Source: Omnitrophica WOR_2 bacterium RIFCSPHIGHO2_01_FULL_52_10
GTDB taxonomy: Bacteria; Omnitrophota; Gorgyraeia; Zapsychrales; Zapsychraceae
Direction: 5' to 3'
DNA length: 5,675 bases
Assembly: GCA_001805565.1 (NCBI GenBank)
Contig: MHGM01000023.1
Coordinates: forward strand, 5,332 to 11,006
In this document: piece by piece, positions 1-4,386 of the stretch
How positions within the stretch are numbered: the stretch's first letter is position 1
Layout of the letters: every line of letters begins with the position of its first letter
Program-made: the position numbers and the translations under genes
The notes under the pieces: generated by a model
The model's database searches: none
Told to the model about the DNA's origin: nothing
What the model saw: the letters and a program-made list of their open reading frames with translations, nothing else

Positions 1-1309
1 CGGTGATTAAAATAATGTCGCGGGAATCTGCGATAGATGCGAGGGCTTCTTCAACGCTGGACAAGCACGTGGAAGGCTTGTTGGCAAAAAGAACATTTAA
101 TTCTTCCCGGGAGAATTCATGCGCCCGGGGATGATCTGCCTTTGTGGCTATGACCCGGCCGGCGATGCGGTTTAATTCCCCGCAGATCCCCGCCCTGTCT
201 TTATCCTCGCTTACGCCCAGAACAAGCGTCACATCTTTGTAAGGGAAAATCCGGACGATACTTTCAGCCAGATTTCTTGCCGAGGATCGATTGTGCGCGC
301 AATCAAGGATGATCAGAGGAACTTTACTGACGATCTCCAATCTCCCCGGCCAAAATGCCGCACGAAACCCGGCGTAAACCGCTTCTTGCGAAATCACACA
401 GCCCATCTGCGCTAAAGCCTCGACAATTCCCAGCACAACGGCGGCGTTGCTCGCCTGATGTCGTCCCGGCAAAGACAATTCCAGATCATGATAGGACTGT
501 TTGGTCCCCGCGACGCGGATCATCTGGCCCGACGGCTCTTCCCGAAGAATTTCATAACGAATATCGCGGCCTATTTCTATCGGGTGGATGGAAAATTGCG
601 CGCAACGTTTGCGGAAAACTTCCTGCGCGGCCGGTTCCTGGGGGGCGAGGATAACTTTTTGAGAACAATCTTTGATGATCGCCGCTTTCTCTCCAGCAAT
701 TTTGGCAATGGTATCGCCCAAATACTGCGTATGCTCAAGGCTGATCGGCGTGATCACGCATATTTTTGAGGGTGCCACGTTGGTCGCGTCAAGCCGGCCG
801 CCCATCCCTGTTTCCAGGACAACCCAATCGACCTGTTGATAACAAAAATAATAAAACGCCAGCGCCGTAAAAAGCTCAAAGAAGCTCAATTCACCGAGCG
901 TACTTTCTTGCGGCAACCGTGCGATGTGGGGTTTCATTTCTCCCAGCATGGCGCACAATTCCTGTTCGCTGATCATGTCCGAAAAGATATCGTTCTCGCC
1001 CGCGCTGCACGCAGAAGATTCACCCGGCACGCGTATCCGTTCCCGGTAATGATTCAAATGCGGTGAGGTGTACAATCCGACCTTGTACCCGGCCGCGCGC
1101 AGGACGCTCGCCGTCAGAGCGCAGGTCGAACCTTTTCCTTTCGATCCGGCCACGTGGATAATCTTAAGCTGATCTTGCGGGTTGCCCAGGAAATCCAGCA
1201 AACAACGCACACGATCGAGCTTGAATACACAACGATCAGGATAGGGAGCAGGAGATAATTCGAAATTAAAAAAAGAAGAAATGTATTCCTGGGCTTCGGG
1301 GAATGTCAT
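1..1309 (-). CDS. folC: Bifunctional folylpolyglutamate synthase / dihydrofolate synthase, 3' end outside window
   Basis: Cytoplasmic ATP-dependent ligase of the Mur-ligase/FolC family. It adds glutamate to dihydropteroate and/or tetrahydrofolate. Read from the minus strand, 436 codons are open without a stop. Visible motifs: a P-loop variant VAGSKGKGS (residues 53-61), YTSPHL (80-85), FFELFTALAF (143-152), ETGMGGRLDATN (166-177), the LEH and EKAAIIK segment (191-213) containing the lysine that is carbamylated in studied members (K208), PGRHQASNA (281-289), WPGRLE (320-325) and LDCAHN (335-340) in the C-terminal domain. Residues 97-118 look like a small insertion compared with E. coli FolC. 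The reading stops at DIILIT, just where the family normally continues with a GSLYLVG-type segment, so only about 10-25 residues should be missing. The ATG follows the purH stop by 4 nt, with no strong Shine-Dalgarno sequence, suggesting translational coupling. Whether it has both activities cannot be told from sequence alone. Confidence 0.95.
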   Translation of the reverse strand, partial: MTFPEAQEYISSFFNFELSPAPYPDRCVFKLDRVRCLLDFLGNPQDQLKIIHVAGSKGKGSTCALTASVLRAAGYKVGLYTSPHLNHYRERIRVPGESSACSAGENDIFSDMISEQELCAMLGEMKPHIARLPQESTLGELSFFELFTALAFYYFCYQQVDWVVLETGMGGRLDATNVAPSKICVITPISLEHTQYLGDTIAKIAGEKAAIIKDCSQKVILAPQEPAAQEVFRKRCAQFSIHPIEIGRDIRYEILREEPSGQMIRVAGTKQSYHDLELSLPGRHQASNAAVVLGIVEALAQMGCVISQEAVYAGFRAAFWPGRLEIVSKVPLIILDCAHNRSSARNLAESIVRIFPYKDVTLVLGVSEDKDRAGICGELNRIAGRVIATKADHPRAHEFSREELNVLFANKPSTCLSSVEEALASIADSRDIILIT

Positions 1310-1313
1310 TGTG

Positions 1314-2870
1314 TTAATGCCGGAAGTGCCGGATGCCCGTCATCACCATCGCCATCTTTGCTTTATCCGCGGCTTTGATGACCTCCTCATCGGCGAGCGA
1401 CCCGCCGGTCTGGATAATGACTTTGATGCCGGCTTTGGCGGCGAGCTGGACGTTGTCCGTTTTGGGGATGAACGCGTCGGAAACCAGAACGGAATTGCGG
1501 GCGTTCTTGCCGGCCGTGGCGATCGCGGTCGCGACGGCGCCCACGCGGCTGGTCTGGCCGCAGCCGATACCGACGGTACGCCGGTCTTTCACCAGAAGAA
1601 TGGCGTTGGATTTAACGCTTTTGATGATCCTCCAGCCGAATAACATCGCCGCTAGCTGTTGCGCCGTGGGTTTCTTTTTGGTGACGAATTTCAGTTCATT
1701 TTCTTTCAAAACGGCCGTGTCACGGCTCTGCAACAATAAGCCGCCATGGACTTTTCTGAAATCAAAGCCGGCGGCGGGGATTTGGGCCAGATCGATCTCG
1801 ATCAATCGCAAATTCTTTTTCGGGGAAAAGATACCGAGCGCCGCCGCTTCAAACCCGGGAGCGATCACGCATTCCCTAAAACCGCTTTTAACGATCGCTT
1901 GCGCCGTCGGCGCGTCGACGCTGCGGTTTAATCCAACGATCCCGCCGAAAGCCGCGGTCGCGTCGCAGCGCCAGGCGTTTTTATAGGCGGTCACCAGGCT
2001 TTCATCTTCAGCAACGCCGGTGGGATTGCCGTGTTTGATAATAACGGCCGCGGGGCCTTCGCAATCTTTGACACAATCAAGCGCCGCGTTTAAATCCAGA
2101 ATATTATTAAATGACAATTCTTTGCCGCCGACCTGTCTCAGGCCGGCTAACCCAGAGTCTTCGCCCATGTCCTTATAAAACGCGGCTTCCTGGTGGGGAT
2201 TTTCTCCGTAACGCAGATCCTGGACTTTCAAAAATTGCAAAACCAGTTCTTTGGGGAATTTTGAGAATGCCTTCGCCGCCAGACGCTGGCGCAAAAATCC
2301 GGAAATGGCCCGGTCGTAATCGGCCGTATGTTCGAAGGCTTCCAGCGCCAGATGAAAGAGGACCGGATCCGAAAGCAAGCCGCTGTTGGTCTCCAGTTCC
2401 TTAAGGGTCTCCTTATATTTCTCCGGATTGCAAATAACGGCCACATTCTTGTAATTTTTCGACGCGGAGCGCAGCATCGCCGGCCCGCCGATATCGATAT
2501 TTTCGATGGCCTCCTCCAGCGACACGTTCTTTTTTTTGATAACGCTCTCAAAAGGGTATAGATTGACGACGGCCATATCGATTGTGTCGATTCCCTGTTG
2601 GGCGAGCTGGGCCATGTGCTCTTTGCTTTCCCGCAATGCCAGAAGCCCGCCGTGGATCTTCGGATGCAAGGTCTTGACCCGCCCGTCAAGCATCTCCGGG
2701 AACCCCGTATAATCCGAGACCTCCTGGACGGGGATCCCCGCTTCTTTTAAACTGCGCGCGGTCCCACCGGTCGAAAGAATGGCGACGCCCAAGGCATGCA
2801 ACCCCTGGGCGAAAGCGACAATGCCTTTTTTATCGGAAACACTGATGAGGGCGCGTTTGACTTTTAACAT
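1314..2870 (-). CDS. purH: Bifunctional AICAR formyltransferase / IMP cyclohydrolase
   Basis: Catalyses the last two steps of de novo IMP synthesis: formylation of AICAR with 10-formyltetrahydrofolate, then ring closure of FAICAR. The 518 residues compare with 529 in E. coli. The N-terminal MGS-like cyclohydrolase domain (about 1-145) has STGGTA (33-38), GRVKTLHPKIHGG (63-75, K66), NLYPF (Y105), NIDIGGP (D126) and SASKNY (K138), matching the known catalytic set. The transformylase part has LRYGENPHQ (219-227), the catalytic Lys-His pair K279-H280, AAFGGIVGLNR (306-316), VHGGLLLQSRD (374-384), KSNAI (420-424) and the C-terminal RHFRH. Odd points: NPTG (282-285) replaces the usual NPCG, SDAFIPKTDN (464-473) replaces SDAFFPFRDN-like sequence, and QTGGS (487-491) replaces QPGGS. 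The active-site Lys-His pair is intact, so I expect an active enzyme. No clear Shine-Dalgarno sequence precedes the ATG (TTCTTTAAAA). folC follows 4 nt downstream, so the two are probably one transcript. Confidence 0.97.
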   Translation of the reverse strand: MLKVKRALISVSDKKGIVAFAQGLHALGVAILSTGGTARSLKEAGIPVQEVSDYTGFPEMLDGRVKTLHPKIHGGLLALRESKEHMAQLAQQGIDTIDMAVVNLYPFESVIKKKNVSLEEAIENIDIGGPAMLRSASKNYKNVAVICNPEKYKETLKELETNSGLLSDPVLFHLALEAFEHTADYDRAISGFLRQRLAAKAFSKFPKELVLQFLKVQDLRYGENPHQEAAFYKDMGEDSGLAGLRQVGGKELSFNNILDLNAALDCVKDCEGPAAVIIKHGNPTGVAEDESLVTAYKNAWRCDATAAFGGIVGLNRSVDAPTAQAIVKSGFRECVIAPGFEAAALGIFSPKKNLRLIEIDLAQIPAAGFDFRKVHGGLLLQSRDTAVLKENELKFVTKKKPTAQQLAAMLFGWRIIKSVKSNAILLVKDRRTVGIGCGQTSRVGAVATAIATAGKNARNSVLVSDAFIPKTDNVQLAAKAGIKVIIQTGGSLADEEVIKAADKAKMAMVMTGIRHFRH

Positions 2871-2877
2871 TTTTAAA

Positions 2878-2946
2878 GAAGGTTATAGGTGTCAGGTTTT
2901 AGTTGTTAGCCAAAATGGACACTTTAACCTATCACCTATCACCTTT
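2878..2946. repeat. Imperfect inverted repeat between purH and the DJ-1/PfpI gene
   Basis: Arms at 2878-2897 and 2927-2946 pair at 16 of 20 positions around a loop of about 29 nt. The right arm contains a tandem heptad, CCTATCA twice. It overlaps the stop codon and last four codons (Lys-Gly-Asp-Arg) of the DJ-1/PfpI gene, while the left arm lies just before the purH start. No T-run follows the stem in the minus-strand direction, so it is not a canonical intrinsic terminator. It could be an RNA-stabilising hairpin or a remnant of a dispersed short repeat. Confidence 0.55.
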
Positions 2947-3450
2947 AACTTTGTTTATAATTTCTTTTACAAAAGCAGTCAAGTCTTCCGGCTTGCGGGA
3001 GGTGATGATATTTTTATCAACGACAACCTCTTGGTCCATATAATTGCCGCCCGCGGCCTTCAAATCGTCTTTAATGGCGAAAAAACACGTAACTTTGCGA
3101 CCGCGGATGATATCCGCGGAAACCAGAAGCCAGCCGCCGTGGCAGATCGCCGCGACGATCTTGCCGTCATCATGCATCTGACGAACGAACGCAATGACCT
3201 TCTCGTATCTGCGCAGAAAATCCGGCGCGAACCCGCCGGGGATGATGACGCCGTCGAAGTCTTTCGCGCTGACCTGGCCGATGGAACAATCGGCCTTGGC
3301 CGGATAACCTTCCTTGCTGCCATAACTGGTTTTGCTCCCGGTCCCGATGAGTTTGGTCTCGATGCCGTCTTCCTTAAGCCTAAGGACCGGATACCAGACT
3401 TCGAGGACCTGATACATGTCTTCGACGAGGATGGCGATAGGTTTGGACAT
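2932..3450 (-). CDS. DJ-1/PfpI family protein (class I glutamine amidotransferase-like fold)
   Basis: 172 residues, close to the usual 165-180 for PfpI/YhbO-type proteins; no signal peptide, so probably cytoplasmic. Seen: an opening beta strand PIAILVED (4-11), WYPVLRLKEDG (19-29), DGVIIPGGFAPDFLR (66-80), and the nucleophile elbow AAICHGG (100-106) with Cys103-His104. The family includes intracellular proteases, chaperones and proposed glyoxal/protein deglycases; which of these applies cannot be decided from sequence. By hand alignment, the Glu that partners the Cys in PfpI (E12) falls at Gln14, though Glu10 and Glu17 are nearby. I chose the start at 3450 because AGGGAG sits 8 nt upstream and the PfpI fold begins there. 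An in-frame ATG at 3543 would add 31 residues made of hairpin sequence. The gene lies between rpsU and purH; its reading direction would permit co-transcription with purH. Confidence 0.9.
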   Translation of the reverse strand: MSKPIAILVEDMYQVLEVWYPVLRLKEDGIETKLIGTGSKTSYGSKEGYPAKADCSIGQVSAKDFDGVIIPGGFAPDFLRRYEKVIAFVRQMHDDGKIVAAICHGGWLLVSADIIRGRKVTCFFAIKDDLKAAGGNYMDQEVVVDKNIITSRKPEDLTAFVKEIINKVKGDR

Positions 3451-3467
3451 AGCTTCTTCTCCCTGGT

Positions 3468-3500
3468 CACTCCAGCTGATTCCATGAATCAGCTGGAGTG
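3468..3500. repeat. Perfect 14-bp inverted repeat just upstream of the DJ-1/PfpI ribosome binding site
   Basis: CACTCCAGCTGATT at 3468-3481 is exactly complementary to 3487-3500, with a 5-nt loop. In the minus-strand transcript the stem ends 4 nt before the AGGGAG Shine-Dalgarno sequence of the DJ-1/PfpI gene, so it would form part of its leader. On the plus strand the stem is followed by TTTTT, which resembles a terminator, but no plus-strand gene lies upstream to be terminated. Confidence 0.8.
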
Positions 3501-3529
3501 TTTTTGCGCTATAACCTATAGCGCAAAAA
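3501..3529. repeat. Perfect 13-bp inverted repeat, middle of a three-hairpin run
   Basis: TTTTTGCGCTATA at 3501-3513 is exactly complementary to 3517-3529, with a 3-nt loop. It directly abuts the hairpin at 3468-3500, so the two stems could stack. Because the arms start with T5 and end with A5, it can look like a terminator in either direction; in the minus direction its T5 is also the tail of the preceding hairpin. Confidence 0.8.
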
Positions 3530-3564
3530 CAAATGGCAAGCATGGTTGTTACCGCATGCTTGCC
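3530..3564 (-). terminator. Probable intrinsic terminator of rpsU
   Basis: GGCAAGCATG at 3535-3544 is complementary to CATGCTTGCC at 3555-3564 (10 bp, with possible further pairing across the loop). In the minus direction the stem is followed by ATTTG and then TTTTT from the next element. This lies about 50 nt after the rpsU stop. The U-tract is offset by 5 nt and is part of the next hairpin, so efficiency is uncertain. Confidence 0.5.
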
Positions 3565-3615
3565 CTTTGATCGGAATTCACTCCACAGGATATAATGTGC
3601 CGGGTCACAACAACG

Positions 3616-3777
3616 CTATCTTGTCTTTTTAGCTTTAAAGCGTTTTTTCTCGGACGGCTTGGAATAGAAGCGTCTTTCCTTCAATTCCATCATAAAACCG
3701 TCTTTCTGACAGGCCCTCTTGAAAATCCGCATCGCTTTTTCAAAACTATGCGGGTCGGAGATCTTGACTTCGATCAT
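3616..3777 (-). CDS. rpsU: Small ribosomal subunit protein bS21
   Basis: A 53-residue basic protein of the 30S subunit, shorter than E. coli bS21 (71) and towards the short end of the family. It begins MIEVKISDPHSFEKAMRIFK; the helix at residues 11-28 includes FKRACQKDG (19-27). Next come ELKERRFYSKPSEKKRFK (31-48) and a Lys/Arg-rich tail ending KKTR. This pattern, an acidic-basic start, an FKRAC-like helix, then RRxY and KPSEK, is the bS21 signature. bS21 acts near the anti-Shine-Dalgarno end of 16S rRNA during initiation. The ATG has AGGTG 8 nt upstream. It sits between the PII gene and the DJ-1/PfpI gene rather than in the common rpsU-dnaG-rpoD or rpsU-yqeY arrangement. A sigma70-like promoter lies in the preceding gap, so it is probably transcribed on its own and by read-through from the PII gene. 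Confidence 0.93.
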   Translation of the reverse strand: MIEVKISDPHSFEKAMRIFKRACQKDGFMMELKERRFYSKPSEKKRFKAKKTR

Positions 3778-3827
3778 GGCGTATTCACCTACCTTTATGG
3801 GTTCCTGATTTTCTTCAAAGACAAGTT

Positions 3828-3855
3828 ATTATATTATAACCAATGCAAATGTAAA
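3828..3855 (-). promoter_or_regulatory. Sigma70-like promoter for rpsU
   Basis: On the minus strand, TTTACA (3855-3850) and TATAAT (3833-3828) are separated by 16 nt. The -10 matches consensus exactly and the -35 matches 4 of 6. It begins 3 nt after the PII stop codon and would start transcription near 3821, giving a leader of about 44 nt for rpsU. Confidence 0.7.
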
Positions 3856-3858
3856 CAA

Positions 3859-4161
3859 CTATATCGCCCTTGCGCCGTCCTCGCCGGTACGGATGCGATA
3901 GATGTTTTCCAAAGGTATAATGGCGACCTTGCCGTCGCCGGTCGTGCCGGTCTTGGCGGATTTACGGATCATCTCAACAACTTTATCCACCTGGAATTCA
4001 TCGGCATAGATCTCTATCTTGACTTTATCTTTAAGGCCGTTGCGGTGATGACCGAAGCCCCTGGCATCGGAGACCGTCATGCCGCCGATGCCAGATTTCT
4101 CCAAAACCTTACAGACTTCCTCGAATTTTTCTTTACGCACGATGGCTTCAATCTTTTTCAT
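3859..4161 (-). CDS. PII-family nitrogen regulatory protein with a shortened T-loop
   Basis: A cytoplasmic, normally trimeric sensor of ATP/ADP and 2-oxoglutarate. The 100 residues compare with 112 in E. coli GlnB, and the fold core is otherwise colinear: MKKIEAIVRKEKFEEV at the start, GMTVSDARGFG (27-37), KVKIEI (46-51), the B-loop TGTTGDGK (71-78) and the C-loop RIRTGE (89-94). The whole 12-residue difference lies between GFG and KVKIEI: E. coli has 20 residues there, this protein has 8 (HHRNGLKD). The uridylylation motif around Tyr51 is therefore absent, and Gln39, which helps hold Mg-ATP-2-oxoglutarate, is His39 here. The equivalents of K58 (K46), K90 (K78), R101 and R103 (R89, R91) remain. 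I infer that nucleotide binding may persist, while GlnD-type modification and T-loop docking into AmtB are unlikely. No amtB or glnA lies in the window. A strong Shine-Dalgarno sequence fixes the start. Whether it descends from glnB or glnK is undecidable. Confidence 0.92.
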   Translation of the reverse strand: MKKIEAIVRKEKFEEVCKVLEKSGIGGMTVSDARGFGHHRNGLKDKVKIEIYADEFQVDKVVEMIRKSAKTGTTGDGKVAIIPLENIYRIRTGEDGARAI

Positions 4162-4165
4162 AGCA

Positions 4166-4173
4166 CCTCTCCT
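4166..4173 (-). promoter_or_regulatory. Shine-Dalgarno sequence of the PII gene
   Basis: AGGAGAGG lies 4 nt before the ATG at 4161, with the core AGGAG 7 nt from it. It fixes the PII start. It begins at the base of the 17-bp leader stem and could be masked by the TCTCCT segments in two leader loops. Confidence 0.8.
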
Positions 4174-4228
4174 AATCTAAACTTTGCATTCTTCAAATTA
4201 ATAAGGAGAACATGCAAAGTTTTGATTA
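4173..4228. repeat. 17-bp inverted repeat directly upstream of the PII ribosome binding site
   Basis: TAATCTAAACTTTGCAT (4173-4189) pairs with 4212-4228 at 16 of 17 positions, the exception being a single T-T mismatch. The loop is 22 nt and AT-rich apart from the AAGGAGAA (plus strand) segment at 4203-4210. As a DNA element it could be an operator for a dimeric repressor; as RNA it forms the last leader hairpin. Confidence 0.75.
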
Positions 4229-4240
4229 CCCTCGGCAGCT

Positions 4241-4267
4241 TGATTAAATCTCAAAGAGATTTAATCA
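4241..4267. repeat. Perfect 12-bp inverted repeat in the PII leader
   Basis: TGATTAAATCTC (4241-4252) is exactly complementary to 4256-4267 around an AAA loop (TTT in the minus strand). It is AT-rich, and no T-run follows in the minus direction, so it is not a classical terminator. Confidence 0.75.
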
Positions 4268-4272
4268 GTCGA

Positions 4273-4316
4273 CCCCCTTCGGGGGAGATTTTGTCCGAAG
4301 GAGAAGGACAAAATCT
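4273..4316. repeat. Two adjoining hairpins at the start of the PII leader
   Basis: CCCCC-TTC-GGGGG occupies 4273-4285. It is followed without a gap by AGATTTTGTCC (4286-4296), exactly complementary to 4306-4316 with a 9-nt loop. The loop reads TTCTCCTTC on the minus strand. The C/G hairpin gives a very stable small stem, but no U-tract follows it in either direction. Confidence 0.75.
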
Positions 4317-4333
4317 GGGTTAAAACCGGCGCT

Positions 4334-4362
4334 ATCATAACATAGTGGTTCTGTAACGTCAA
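4334..4362 (-). promoter_or_regulatory. Sigma70-like promoter for the PII gene
   Basis: On the minus strand, TTGACG (4362-4357) and TATGAT (4339-4334) are separated by exactly 17 nt. Each box differs from consensus at one base. Transcription should start near 4327. It begins 24 nt after the ablA stop, and no terminator is seen between the two, so read-through from ablA is also possible. Confidence 0.8.
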
Positions 4363-4386
4363 TATTTTGATAGACTTGGAAAGAAA

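Larger units (their letters stand above)
4162..4327 (-). promoter_or_regulatory. Structured 5' leader of the PII gene (candidate cis-regulatory RNA)
   Basis: Predicted transcription from the promoter at 4334-4362 gives about 165 nt before the PII start. In order, the RNA holds an 11-bp hairpin (4316-4286), a 5-bp C/G hairpin (4285-4273), a 12-bp hairpin (4267-4241) and a 17-bp inverted repeat with one mismatch (4228-4173) that ends on the first base of the Shine-Dalgarno sequence. The loops of the first and last hairpins both contain TTCTCCTT, whose TCTCCT core complements the AGGAGA of the Shine-Dalgarno sequence. The segments 4295-4301 and 4276-4282 can also pair with each other over 7 bp, competing with the first two hairpins. 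It matches no riboswitch class that I recognise. Regulatory function is inferred. Confidence 0.45.

Noticed and set aside
1333..1986. A 217-codon plus-strand frame inside purH
   Set aside because: It is the mirror of a highly conserved purH coding region and shows no family resemblance.
3468..3505. Plus-strand intrinsic terminator (14-bp stem followed by T5)
   Set aside because: The shape fits, but there is no plus-strand gene upstream, so a termination role on that strand is not supported.
3451..3543. Upstream in-frame ATG that would lengthen the DJ-1/PfpI protein by 31 residues
   Set aside because: The added residues are encoded by hairpin DNA, and a good Shine-Dalgarno sequence precedes the ATG at 3450, where the protein fold begins.
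2779..3570. A 263-codon open frame on the plus strand across purH start, the DJ-1/PfpI gene and the hairpin run
   Set aside because: It is antisense to two well-recognised proteins, has no recognisable motif, and translates through intergenic hairpins.
3575..3612. Promoter for the DJ-1/PfpI gene (TTGTTG and TTATAT on the minus strand)
   Set aside because: The boxes are only about 12 nt apart and poorly matched, and a likely terminator lies downstream of them.
4241..4316. Intrinsic terminator of ablA or a CRISPR-like array
   Set aside because: None of the stems is followed by a U-tract in the minus direction, and the stems do not share a repeat sequence, so neither a terminator nor an array is supported.
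4162..4330. Sigma54 (NtrC-type) promoter expected for a nitrogen gene
   Set aside because: No GG-N10-GC arrangement of TGGCAC and TTGC boxes was found by eye in the leader or around it.
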